From assembly GCA_045106055.1 (NCBI GenBank), contig JBGCED010000109.1, positions 1-14,266 of the forward strand: DNA of 14,266 nt. The letters run 5' to 3'. The notes beneath the pieces were generated by a model, which did not search any database, was not told the DNA's origin, and saw only the letters and a list, made by a program, of their open reading frames with translations. Below, piece after piece: positions 1 through 7,480 of this stretch. A program made the translations under genes and the position numbers. This stretch comes from JBGCED01 sp045106055 (lineage in GTDB: Bacteria > Pseudomonadota > Alphaproteobacteria > CBDDJK01). Each line of letters opens with the position of its first letter. The first letter of the stretch is position 1.

Positions 1-1
1 T

Positions 2-139
2 GGCATCATCCATATTATTTTAAAACCCCAAGGCGATGATGGCGATCAATTTGAATTGCAAATGCCCAGCCGTTACAGCCTATCGGCTGATTTTGAACCC
101 GCAATAAGGGCGCTTGGGCATCAAGTAAATATTCTTTAA
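2..139 (+). CDS. dnaE: C-terminal end of a protein, probably DNA polymerase III alpha subunit (partial)
   Basis: One frame is open from the left window edge to a TAA at 137-139, giving 45 residues. The tail has an acidic turn (GDDGDQ), then a strand ELQMPSRYSL, then a short helix with EPAIRALG. From memory this matches the extreme C terminus of alphaproteobacterial DnaE, where a segment of the form LxLPGRFxVTPxxxxAL closes the protein. DnaE is the replicative polymerase subunit, and this tail lies beyond its catalytic core. The gene ends just before a strong hairpin terminator. The call rests on a short C-terminal resemblance only, so another protein remains possible; that a real gene ends here is better supported than its name. 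Confidence 0.5.
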   Translation, partial: GIIHIILKPQGDDGDQFELQMPSRYSLSADFEPAIRALGHQVNIL

Positions 140-196
140 AGCATGTCACCCAGAACCCAAGCATATCACTTTATAATGACATGCCCGTTTTAAGCT

Positions 197-236
197 AAAA
201 AAACCAGCCCATATTGCTGATACAGGCTGGTTTTTT
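197..236. terminator. Bidirectional Rho-independent terminator between convergent genes
   Basis: A perfect 12-bp inverted repeat (AAAAAACCAGCC at 198-209, GGCTGGTTTTTT at 225-236) encloses a 15-nt loop. The GC-rich stem is followed by a T run on both strands. It can therefore stop transcription of the + strand gene ending at 139 and of the minus-strand fccB gene ending at 267. Confidence 0.9.
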
Positions 237-266
237 ATAAAATTTTGAAAAATATCTTAAATCAAC

Positions 267-1580
267 TTACCCAAAAACATCGGCAGTGATGGCATCATAC
301 CAGCCATAGGCTTCTTGTTCATTTTGAAGGCGAACGGTTTCATCTTCGCCCGTTTGGCTGACAAATGGGTCTTTGGATACTGTTTTACTGCCATCTGCAA
401 CATAATTTGCACCAACTTTAATCGAATCCCCTTCGGTAATTAACGACCAGCAAGTGTTCCTGAAGCGTGCAGGATATTGAGGGCCGCCCGCCAGATCATG
501 GGCAATGGACATTGCAACCATTTTTGCCTGACTGTTCGCAGAAAAGCCTGATTTTGGCATTGCACCATTGATTGAGGAATCCCCCAATACATGCACATTT
601 GAAGCCAGACTTGATTCAAAGCTGGTTGCGCTGTTAATCGGGCACCAGCCAGATTGATCCGCAATCCCAATCGTGCTTGCAATGCTGCCAGCGCGCTGTG
701 GGGGGATGATGTTTAAAACATCGCCCTTATAGCTTTCGCCATCTGCGATGATGACATTATTATTTGCGTCAATCCGCTCAATATCACCGACGAGATCCGA
801 AGAAAGCCATTCAACCATTCCTGGATAATGCTTGTTCCACCCTTCGGTAAACAGACCTTGTTTGGAAAATTTATTTTTGGTATCCAGAATCAGAATCTTT
901 GATTTTGGCTTATATTGCGAGAAATAATGCGCAACCATTGATACGCGTTCATAAGGACCAGGAGGGCAGCGATAGGGGTTGGGCGGCGCAAGCATGATAA
1001 AAGTCCCGCCATCTTCCATCGCATGAAGCTGTTGTTTTAATTTAACAACGCCTGGATCGCCGCGATAAGCGTGGGGATGCATCATGCTAACCGCTTCGCT
1101 ATAGCCTTCATAAGCACCATAATCAAATGAAATGCCAGGGGTCACGACCAAGCGATCATAAGCAATATTGTTCCCTTGCGCCAGCCGAACCGTTTTTTTA
1201 TCTGTATCGGCGCTATAGGCACGCATATGGGCAAATTTAACCCCTAAATCTGTCAATTTATCATAGCCATGGATTAGGGAATCATAGCTGCGCAGCCCGC
1301 CAAGATAAAGATTAGAGAAAAAGCAGGTGGTATAATTGCGATTGGGCTCAATCACGGTAATATCAAGCGCATCATTATAGCCTTTGGCAAGATAATGGGC
1401 AACCGTTCCCCCCGCAATGCCGCCGCCAATAACAGCAATCTTTGCCTTTGCCCCGCGCGCCACATTGGGCATCGCCAAAGGCAAAACGCTTGCCGCCGCC
1501 GCGCCAAGCATTGTTGTTTTTAAAAATTTTCGTTTTGATTGTCCCAAAATTGCTGCTGATGGATTGAATTTGTCACTCAT
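267..1580 (-). CDS. fccB: Flavocytochrome c sulfide dehydrogenase, flavin-binding subunit (FccB/SoxF-like)
   Basis: This FAD protein probably oxidizes sulfide in the periplasm and passes electrons to a c-type cytochrome. Residues 1-43 form a Tat-type signal with the core S-K-R-K-F-L-K (15-21), a KR variant of the usual RR pair, followed by an Ala-rich hydrophobic stretch. A Rossmann FAD motif IGGGIAGG lies at 51-58. C86 in TTCFFSN matches the cysteine that binds FAD covalently in the family. C205 (RCPPGPYER) and C313 (GWCP) match the redox-active disulfide pair. VHVLGDSS (329-336) is the second FAD contact. The length of 437 aa is normal. A Shine-Dalgarno AGAGGG (1590-1595) sits 9 nt before the ATG. 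No cytochrome partner gene (FccA) lies beside it. It could act on another sulfur compound, but the family call is firm. Confidence 0.93.
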   Translation of the reverse strand: MSDKFNPSAAILGQSKRKFLKTTMLGAAAASVLPLAMPNVARGAKAKIAVIGGGIAGGTVAHYLAKGYNDALDITVIEPNRNYTTCFFSNLYLGGLRSYDSLIHGYDKLTDLGVKFAHMRAYSADTDKKTVRLAQGNNIAYDRLVVTPGISFDYGAYEGYSEAVSMMHPHAYRGDPGVVKLKQQLHAMEDGGTFIMLAPPNPYRCPPGPYERVSMVAHYFSQYKPKSKILILDTKNKFSKQGLFTEGWNKHYPGMVEWLSSDLVGDIERIDANNNVIIADGESYKGDVLNIIPPQRAGSIASTIGIADQSGWCPINSATSFESSLASNVHVLGDSSINGAMPKSGFSANSQAKMVAMSIAHDLAGGPQYPARFRNTCWSLITEGDSIKVGANYVADGSKTVSKDPFVSQTGEDETVRLQNEQEAYGWYDAITADVFG

Positions 1581-1630
1581 TATATTATGCCCTCTTTTTG
1601 AATTTACAAATTAATAATGTATAGGTTTAT

Positions 1631-1659
1631 AATCTACAATATATATATTGATAAGTAAA
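1631..1659 (-). promoter_or_regulatory. Predicted fccB promoter with a palindromic operator in the spacer
   Basis: Read on the minus strand, TTTACT (1654-1659) and TAGATT (1631-1636) stand 17 bp apart, each matching 4 of 6 sigma-70 consensus positions. The spacer contains a perfect 14-bp palindrome CAATATATATATTG (1637-1650). Transcription would start near 1624, about 40 nt before the fccB ATG. A symmetric site wholly between -35 and -10 suits a dimeric regulator. ArsR-family sulfide-responsive repressors often bind AT-rich palindromes near sulfide oxidation genes, but no regulator gene is visible here. The promoter hexamers are modest; the palindrome is certain. Confidence 0.45.
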
Positions 1660-1694
1660 GGGATAACATGCTGTGTGCTTTTATCACACTTGCT

Positions 1695-1721
1695 CCCTGC
1701 CCCGTCCTGACCTCCCCGCCC
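1695..1721 (-). other. Four G-runs on the minus strand (possible G-quadruplex) after trkH
   Basis: On the minus strand the order is GGG, 1 nt, GGGG, 10 nt, GGGG, 2 nt, GGG. This lies between the trkH stop and the fccB promoter in otherwise AT-rich DNA. It meets a relaxed quadruplex pattern, with a long middle loop. It could mark the 3' end of the trkH transcript, where no classical hairpin with a T run was seen. Confidence 0.25.
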
Positions 1722-1762
1722 TGAAGGCGCGCGGCCTATTTTTGCCACAATGCCTTTAATCT

Positions 1763-3211
1763 TTAATCCCGCCAAAATTTGGGCAGGATCAACACCAATA
1801 AGGTAAATAATTCCAATCTGCCCAAAATCATGCCAATGCACATCATCCATTTTGCTGCCATCGTTAGCCCATCAAAATTTCCCGAAGGGCCAATTTCAGC
1901 GCTAAGCCCAGGGCCAACATTTGCCAAAGCCGTTACCGCGCCGCTGGTTGCGCTTAAAAAATCAAGCCCCGTTGCGCCAAAACCAATCGCCAATGCCCCA
2001 AAAGTCATCACATAAAAGAAAAAGAACCCCATTACCGATTCTGCGACCCCATCAGGAAGCGGTCTTTTATTATAATAAATCACAATAACGCTATGCGGTT
2101 GCAGCATTTTTAACATTTGTGCTTTTGCCGAATATGCCAAGACTTGAAAGCGAAAGATTTTCATGCCGCAGGTGGTTGACCCTGCGCAGCCGCCAATAAA
2201 CATCAATACAAATAAAACAGGCAGCGCAAACGACCCCCATTGCGCGACATCATCGCGGGCAAAGCCTGTTCCCGTCATAAAAGACACCACATTAAATCCA
2301 GATTCACGCAACGCTGCCCAAAAGCCAATATTTTGATGTTTGGTTAACCAAAAAGCAATAAGGATAATTGCGAATAATAAGATCACCGCAAACCATCGCA
2401 CCTGCGAATCTTGCCAGAAAATTTTTGAATTACCATTTGCAGCCTGTATATAATGCAAGAATGGCAAAGAGCCTGCGATCATAAAAATAATCGCAATCAG
2501 ATCAATTGCCAGACTGTCAAAATGTAAAAAGGAAGCATCATGGGTGGAATAGCCGCCCGTTGCCACCGTGGTCATGGCGTGATTAACGGCATCAAAAAAG
2601 CTCATCCCCGCAAAATAATAAAGGATCATACATAAGGAAGTTAGCAGTAAATAACATGTCATAATCGATACGCCAAGCTGGGCAGCGCGCGGCATTGCCT
2701 TATCAAGACGATCAGAAAATTCCATGCGGAAAATTTGCATCCCGCCCACTCTTAGTGCGGGCAGCGCAGAAATTGCCATCACCACCACCCCAACCCCGCC
2801 AAGCCATTGCAGCAAAGAGCGCCATAATAAAATCCCAACAGGCAGCTGATCCATATTAGACAAAATGGTTGCGCCCGTCGTGGTCATGCCCGATACGGAT
2901 TCAAAATAGGCATTGGTAAGATTTAAATTTAAGCTGCCAAACATGAAGGGCAGCGCCGCAAAAGCAGGCAAAATAAGCCAAGCGCAGGAAATCATAAACA
3001 TAATGGTGCGCGCGGTCATGCTGGTAATTAAGGTGCGATTGGTTAAAAACAGCATCGCCCCAACAAAGCAGGTCAAAAACGCGCTGATTAAAAACACACT
3101 GCCTTCGCTGCCGCTTGCGGCATAATCAATCAACCCCACAGCCGCCATTGCAGCACCAAGCACCAGCATCAAAATGCCAATGACAAATAAAGCTGCGCGA
3201 ATATCCACCAT
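1763..3211 (-). CDS. trkH: Trk-type potassium uptake channel subunit TrkH
   Basis: This is the K+-translocating membrane subunit of the Trk system, which normally works with a cytoplasmic TrkA regulator (not in this window). The 482-aa length fits TrkH. The protein is hydrophobic throughout and shows the four pore-loop filter segments: TTTGAT (110-115), TVATGGY (215-221), TGTGF (313-317) and NVGPG (431-435), each with its filter glycine. The C-terminal GRLELFT (464-470) is also a family hallmark. The start lies 9 bp after the pyruvate kinase stop with no clear Shine-Dalgarno between them, so translation probably depends on the upstream gene. KtrB is the main alternative, but the length and extra N-terminal helices favour TrkH. 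Confidence 0.93.
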   Translation of the reverse strand: MVDIRAALFVIGILMLVLGAAMAAVGLIDYAASGSEGSVFLISAFLTCFVGAMLFLTNRTLITSMTARTIMFMISCAWLILPAFAALPFMFGSLNLNLTNAYFESVSGMTTTGATILSNMDQLPVGILLWRSLLQWLGGVGVVVMAISALPALRVGGMQIFRMEFSDRLDKAMPRAAQLGVSIMTCYLLLTSLCMILYYFAGMSFFDAVNHAMTTVATGGYSTHDASFLHFDSLAIDLIAIIFMIAGSLPFLHYIQAANGNSKIFWQDSQVRWFAVILLFAIILIAFWLTKHQNIGFWAALRESGFNVVSFMTGTGFARDDVAQWGSFALPVLFVLMFIGGCAGSTTCGMKIFRFQVLAYSAKAQMLKMLQPHSVIVIYYNKRPLPDGVAESVMGFFFFYVMTFGALAIGFGATGLDFLSATSGAVTALANVGPGLSAEIGPSGNFDGLTMAAKWMMCIGMILGRLELFTLLVLILPKFWRD

Positions 3212-3220
3212 ATTAAAGGC

Positions 3221-4633
3221 TTATATGCGGACGATTCGAATAAGATTGGTTTTTCCTGGCGTGCCAAAGGGCAAGCCCGCTGTAATGACAATGCGATCTT
3301 GCGGCTTGGCAAAGCCATCAATCTTGGCTTGATGGCTTGCAATTTCCGACATATCTTCCATATCGCGGGCATCAGGTGTGCGCGCGCTATGCACGCCCCA
3401 TAACAGATTTAACCGCCTTGCGGTTTCAATGCGCGGGGTAAGCGAAATAATCGGCGCATGAGGGCGTTCGCGCGCAATGCTAAGCGCGGTTGATCCTGAA
3501 CTGGTATAGGCAACAATCGCGGATGCTTCCATCGATTCTGCCATTTGGCGCGCCGCTTCCGATATAACATCGGGAGTCGTGGTTTTTGCAGGCACACGCC
3601 GCGCATTAATCGTTGCCCAATAATTGGGATCATTTTGAACCGCATGAATAATGCGCGTCATCATGCCAACCGTTATGCTTGGATATTTTCCAGCTGCGGT
3701 CTCGGCTGACAGCATCACCGCATCCGCGCCATTATAAACCGCCGTTGCCACATCGGATGATTCGGCGCGGGTTGGGGTTGGGTTTTCAATCATGGAATCC
3801 AGCATCTGGGTTGCGACCACCACAGGCACGCCATTTTTGCGGCATTCTGCTAGAATTCGCCTTTGAATGACAGGCACAGTTTCGGGCGGCATTTCAACGC
3901 CCAAATCACCGCGCGCGACCATAATGCCATCTGCTGCGCTGACAATTTCAGATAAATATTTAATCGCAGATGGTTTTTCAAGCTTTGCCATGACCCAAGC
4001 GCGGTTTTGAACAATTTCTTTTAATTCAATCACATCTTGGGGTTGCTGCACAAAGCTAAGCGCGACCCAATCCACATTTTGGCTGAGTGCAAAATCAAGA
4101 TCAATCCGATCTTTATCGGTTAAAGCGGATAGGGGAAGGATCACGCCTGGCACATTCACCCCCTTATTATTGGATAATTTCCCGCCATTAATCACTTCGC
4201 ATTCTGCATGGCTTGGATCGCAGGCAGTGACTTTTAATTTCAACTTTCCATCATCCAGCAGCAATTCATCTTGCGGAGATAGCACCGATAGAATTTCTGG
4301 ATGGGGCAGATTTACGCGCGTTTGCGTGCCAAGCGCAGGATCAAGGTCAAACCGAAATGTCGCACCATCCGCAAGCTCTATTTGATCATTTTCAAACCGC
4401 CCGACCCGTAATTTTGGCCCTTGCAAATCGGCAAGCACGGTAAGCGGCCGCCCTGATTCTGATTCAATTTGGCGGATAATATTGATCCGTGCGGCATGAT
4501 CTTCGTGGCTGCCATGGCTGAAATTCATTCTAAAAATGGTTGCACCCGCTTCATATAGCCCGCGAATTTCGTCTAAGCTGGAAGAAGCAGGACCAAGGGT
4601 TGCAATGATTTTGGTTACATTGACATGCCGCAT
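3221..4633 (-). CDS. pyk: Pyruvate kinase
   Basis: It catalyses phosphoenolpyruvate plus ADP to pyruvate plus ATP, the last step of glycolysis or the Entner-Doudoroff route. The length of 470 aa is normal. Visible active-site elements are RMNFSHG (35-41), DLQGPKLR (69-76), the catalytic Lys and metal-binding Glu in AKLEKP (K217, E219), ARGDLGVE (240-247) and ATQMLDSM (274-281), followed by the conserved segment PTPTRAESSDVA (286-297). The C-terminal allosteric-type domain runs from about 350 to 470. At the site that sets K+ dependence, the protein has L70, Q71, K74 and V77, the set associated with K+-independent enzymes. It leads the pyk-trkH unit; AGGAT lies about 9 nt before the ATG. Confidence 0.97.
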   Translation of the reverse strand: MRHVNVTKIIATLGPASSSLDEIRGLYEAGATIFRMNFSHGSHEDHAARINIIRQIESESGRPLTVLADLQGPKLRVGRFENDQIELADGATFRFDLDPALGTQTRVNLPHPEILSVLSPQDELLLDDGKLKLKVTACDPSHAECEVINGGKLSNNKGVNVPGVILPLSALTDKDRIDLDFALSQNVDWVALSFVQQPQDVIELKEIVQNRAWVMAKLEKPSAIKYLSEIVSAADGIMVARGDLGVEMPPETVPVIQRRILAECRKNGVPVVVATQMLDSMIENPTPTRAESSDVATAVYNGADAVMLSAETAAGKYPSITVGMMTRIIHAVQNDPNYWATINARRVPAKTTTPDVISEAARQMAESMEASAIVAYTSSGSTALSIARERPHAPIISLTPRIETARRLNLLWGVHSARTPDARDMEDMSEIASHQAKIDGFAKPQDRIVITAGLPFGTPGKTNLIRIVRI

Positions 4634-4815
4634 TTTATCTTATCCTAAAATAAAGTTTAATTTTATTTTTAAACATCACTCTTATCATATCCATCATGGC
4701 AGTTCAACAGACTGCGCACATATTATAAAAAAGCCCATAACATACAAAACTTGACAATATAATCCATAAATAACATATATAGACGATATTACTTGCATAA
4801 AGGATTGATCGATCT
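4634..4815. promoter_or_regulatory. Divergent promoter region between pyk and the Fe-S carrier gene
   Basis: This 182-bp AT-rich gap must hold start signals for both directions. On the + strand a consensus -35 TTGACA (4751-4756) precedes an AT-rich -10 candidate TATATA (4776-4781), with a longish 19-bp spacer; a shorter spacer would use less ideal hexamers. On the minus strand a perfect TATAAT (read from 4727 down to 4722) could be the pyk -10, giving an 80-nt leader, but its -35 is poor. An AT-only inverted repeat (AAAATAAA at 4647-4654 and TTTATTTT at 4662-4669) lies in the pyk leader. No convincing Fe-S or iron regulator site was identified. Confidence 0.5.
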
Positions 4816-5211
4816 ATGGTGGACATAAATATGGATGACCCATTTGCAGAACCGCTTGCGCTTAAAAAAGATGCGGGGGCGGCATCTAATCCTGTGCTTG
4901 GGGCGGGGGCGGCAGCGCGCATCCATAAAATCGCCGCAACTGAACAAATTCCAGGGGCGATGCTGCGCTTGCGCGTGCTTGGTGGGGGCTGTTCGGGCTA
5001 TCAATATAAATTTGAATTGGATTGGCAGGCAAGCCTTGACGATTTCATTGCCACGCATGACGGCGCAAGCCTGCTGATTGACCCTGCATCATTGCCATTC
5101 TTGGAAAATGCTGTGATTGATTTTGTGGATGAACTTGGCGGTGCTTATTTCAAGGTTGAAAATCCTGCGGCAAGTTCAGGCTGCGGTTGCGGCACTTCTT
5201 TTGCGATATAG
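4816..5211 (+). CDS. erpA: A-type iron-sulfur cluster carrier (ErpA/IscA/HesB family)
   Basis: A-type carriers receive Fe-S clusters from the scaffold and deliver them to client enzymes in the cytoplasm. All three cluster-binding cysteines are present: C59 in GGGCSGYQY and C123/C125 in SGCGCGTSF near the C terminus, which ends FAI as ErpA-like proteins do. The domain occupies about 32-131; the first 30 residues are a low-complexity Ala/Gly extension not needed for the fold. The start is uncertain. ATG 4816 has AGGA 11 nt upstream, while ATG 4831 (Met6) has GGTGGA about 8 nt upstream. No isc or suf genes adjoin it, so ErpA and IscA cannot be told apart by context; ErpA is preferred on sequence. 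Confidence 0.88.
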   Translation: MVDINMDDPFAEPLALKKDAGAASNPVLGAGAAARIHKIAATEQIPGAMLRLRVLGGGCSGYQYKFELDWQASLDDFIATHDGASLLIDPASLPFLENAVIDFVDELGGAYFKVENPAASSGCGCGTSFAI

Positions 5212-5375
5212 CAATCTTAAAAAATAGAAATCTTAAAAGCTGGCATTTCTAACGCCGTTTTATTTTTTGATATTTTGCAATTTCAATGCTGGCAATCTTT
5301 AACGAATCACGATATGAGTGATGGTTTAAGGATATAGGATTCGTGAATTTTTAATGGTGCAAAGGGTGTTTATCA
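5212..5375 (+). promoter_or_regulatory. Upstream region of popZ with short repeats and two GANTC sites
   Basis: This 164-bp gap contains an imperfect direct repeat (GCTGGCA then TTTCTAACG or ATCTTTAACG, starting near 5239 and 5288). It also has a nested inverted repeat: ACGAAT at 5302-5307 with ATTCGT at 5339-5344, around ATCAC at 5306-5310 with GTGAT at 5318-5322. Two GANTC sequences (5304-5308 and 5338-5342), the target of the alphaproteobacterial CcrM methylase, lie within it. GANTC also occurs inside genes here, so cell-cycle control is only suggested. No strong -35/-10 pair was identified. Confidence 0.3.
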
Positions 5376-6275
5376 ATGAATGATCAGGCGAATGAGCCAA
5401 CAATGGATGATATTCTTGCCTCTATTCGGCGCATTATTGCCGAAGATGATGGCGAGGGATCGCCAAAGGCATTGGCTGCAGAACAATCGGCTCAATCTGA
5501 ATCCGCTCAATCTGAACATGGAAATATGAATGAAGCTGCTGCGGGTGGGGATGCGAATATGCCTGCGGCTGCGGATGATCAGGGCGGCTTGCAACAAGCG
5601 GCTTTTACGCTGCAAGCGGCAAGCCCCAATATGCCAGCTTCGGCAGCAAATATTGCCGCATCAGCAAGCGCAATCGATGATGATGAAGATGATGACGAGG
5701 TTTTGGTGCTAACCACACCTGCCGCCAAAACATCGCCCCAACCAGAAGTAAAAGCTGAAGCCCCCAAACAACCTGAAATTCAAACCAAGCAAAGGCTTTC
5801 GCAAACCGTGGATACGGATGCGCTGCCCAAAATAAAGCCCGCACGCAAAAAAAATTCACTGGATGGGATTGGGCTGGATGGGATTGAAGATGCCCGCGTT
5901 AAAAAGCCCACCCCGCCTGCATCCATGTCTTCAACAATGTCTTCAACAATGCCGTCTTCATCCGCATCTTCTGTTATGAAACCAACGCCATTAAAGCGTG
6001 CGGAACGCGGGCTGGAAGGCGCTTTTTCAGATGAACGGCTATTATCGGCGACGACCGAATCGCTTGGAACTGCTGCTTTTGCATCGCTTGAACGGGCGGT
6101 GCGCATGGGAAAAGCGGGCGATACCCTAGAAGATGTGGTGCGCAATTTATTAAGGCCAATGCTGCGTGGCTGGATTGATCAAAATCTGCCCGCTTTGGTT
6201 GAACGGATGGTGCAAGCGGAGATTCAAAAAATCGTCTCTGGCGCGCGCCGCAATTGGGATGATGGCGATCTTTAA
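5376..6275 (+). CDS. popZ: PopZ-like polar organizing protein (DUF2497)
   Basis: PopZ self-assembles at the cell pole and tethers the chromosome origin and polar signalling proteins in Alphaproteobacteria. The family signature is clear at both ends. An N-terminal recruitment helix EPTMDDILASIRRIIAED covers residues 7-24. The C-terminal oligomerization region (about 216-290) includes LEDVVRNLLRPMLRGWID and LPALVERMVQAEI. Between them, residues 25-215 form a disordered linker that is Ala/Pro/Glu rich, with an unbroken acidic run DDDEDDDE at 101-108 and short internal repeats (SAQSE twice near 38-47, SSTM twice near 185-192). At 299 aa it is longer than Caulobacter PopZ, mostly in the linker. 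AAGGG (5362-5366) sits 9 nt before the ATG. Confidence 0.9.
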   Translation: MNDQANEPTMDDILASIRRIIAEDDGEGSPKALAAEQSAQSESAQSEHGNMNEAAAGGDANMPAAADDQGGLQQAAFTLQAASPNMPASAANIAASASAIDDDEDDDEVLVLTTPAAKTSPQPEVKAEAPKQPEIQTKQRLSQTVDTDALPKIKPARKKNSLDGIGLDGIEDARVKKPTPPASMSSTMSSTMPSSSASSVMKPTPLKRAERGLEGAFSDERLLSATTESLGTAAFASLERAVRMGKAGDTLEDVVRNLLRPMLRGWIDQNLPALVERMVQAEIQKIVSGARRNWDDGDL

Positions 6276-6298
6276 TCTTGTTTAAATTAGGGCATTAA

Positions 6299-7480
6299 AT
6301 GTATCGCAATATTATCTTGCTTGCCCTTAGCAATGGGCTTGGCATTTCAACGGCAGTTGTCTCTTTGACGATTTCATCGCTTGCTGCTGGCTCTATTGGG
6401 CTTGAAGGCGGGTGGCTGACCGTTCCTTATGGCATTCAATTTGCTGCCTTGCTGTTTTTCACCCTGCCAATTGCCAAGATAATGGAAAAGCTTGGCAGAA
6501 AATACGGGTTTATAATTTCTTCGATATTCGGCGCGTTGGGCGGTCTTGCGGGTTATTATGGGGTTGCGGCCGCTGCGCCTGTTTATTTGTTTCTTGCGCA
6601 TTTGCTGATCGGGCTTAACTTAGCAACCGTTAATTATTATCGTTTTGCGGCATTTGACCTTGCAAATGAAGCAACAAAGCCGATTGCCATGTCGCTGGTC
6701 GTGTTTGGCGGCACTTTTGCTGCCTTTATTGGCCCAATGGTTACCCGCAATGCCAATCTTTATTTCCCGTCAGGCGTTTATGAAGCAGCCTATCTTGCAA
6801 TTGGTGTATTATGTCTTGTGATTTTGGCCTTGATGGTGCTAACCACCATTCCCCATAGCAAGATGAAAGCCGTAAAAGCCCCGCTGCATTTGATCAAGAT
6901 GGGATTGCAAAATCCTGTGCTATGGGGCGGCATGCTGGCATCTGCGGTTGGATATGGGCTGATGAATATTTTGATGATCAGCGCAGGGATCGAGATGAAC
7001 AAGCAAGGCATTCGCTTTATTCCCATTACCTATGCGATCCAGATGCATGTGCTGGCAATGTTTGTTCCCTCGTTATTTATGGGCAAATTCATTAAATATT
7101 TTGGCGCAAAATCCATTTGCTTGGTTGGATGTTTGATGATGGCTGCAGGAACACTTACCGCTTGGTATATGCCCGTTGCGCTGATTGGGTTTCAAGTTGC
7201 CTTGATTTTTTATGGGCTTGGTTGGAATATGTTATTTGTTGCAGGATCATATCTTGCGGTGCATGAAGCCCCAAGCGAGGTGACGATCAAATTTCAAGCC
7301 TATAATAATTTAATCATTGGTGTAATGACCATGTTAAGTTCCACCCTTGCAGGTTTTGCTCTATCCAGCCTTGGTTGGCAATCGCTGAATATGGTGATGA
7401 TGTGGGTGGTCGTGATTTTATTTGCAGGGCTGATATTATCATTTTACCGCTTGAAGCAGCAGCCATACCCAGCCATTTAA
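6299..7480 (+). CDS. Major facilitator superfamily transporter, substrate unknown
   Basis: A 393-aa integral membrane protein with about 12 predicted helices in two halves. The loop between helices 2 and 3 (KIMEKLGRKYG, about 60-70) is a variant of MFS motif A, and a matching loop occurs in the second half near 262-271 (GKFIKYFGAK). The central cytoplasmic loop is at about 185-205. The segment QMHVLAMFVPSLFMG (248-262) and the late GLGWNMLFVAGSY (306-318) resemble a group of uncharacterized proteobacterial MFS proteins; no substrate-defining motif is visible. It begins 23 bp after popZ with TAGGG 6 nt before the ATG, so it may be co-transcribed with popZ, though no functional link is evident. 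Its last codons and stop lie within the first copy of a tandem repeat shared with the 3' end of msrP. Confidence 0.85.
   Translation: MYRNIILLALSNGLGISTAVVSLTISSLAAGSIGLEGGWLTVPYGIQFAALLFFTLPIAKIMEKLGRKYGFIISSIFGALGGLAGYYGVAAAAPVYLFLAHLLIGLNLATVNYYRFAAFDLANEATKPIAMSLVVFGGTFAAFIGPMVTRNANLYFPSGVYEAAYLAIGVLCLVILALMVLTTIPHSKMKAVKAPLHLIKMGLQNPVLWGGMLASAVGYGLMNILMISAGIEMNKQGIRFIPITYAIQMHVLAMFVPSLFMGKFIKYFGAKSICLVGCLMMAAGTLTAWYMPVALIGFQVALIFYGLGWNMLFVAGSYLAVHEAPSEVTIKFQAYNNLIIGVMTMLSSTLAGFALSSLGWQSLNMVMMWVVVILFAGLILSFYRLKQQPYPAI

Noticed and set aside
1673..1689. GTGTG/CACAC stem as a terminator after trkH
   Set aside because: Only 5 bp and no T run follows on the minus strand.
1581..1762. Small cytochrome c (FccA) gene next to fccB
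   Set aside because: The gap is only 182 bp and contains no CxxCH coding pattern in a plausible frame.
4647..4669. AT-only inverted repeat in the pyk leader as an operator or riboswitch
   Set aside because: Stem is made only of A-T pairs in AT-rich DNA, easily due to chance; no riboswitch motif is recognisable.
5304..5342. CcrM/CtrA-type cell-cycle control of popZ
   Set aside because: Two GANTC sites are present, but GANTC is also common inside genes here and no TTAA-N7-TTAA CtrA site was found.
5780..6145. 121-aa minus-strand open frame inside popZ
   Set aside because: Antisense shadow of the low-complexity PopZ linker; popZ itself has family signatures at both ends.
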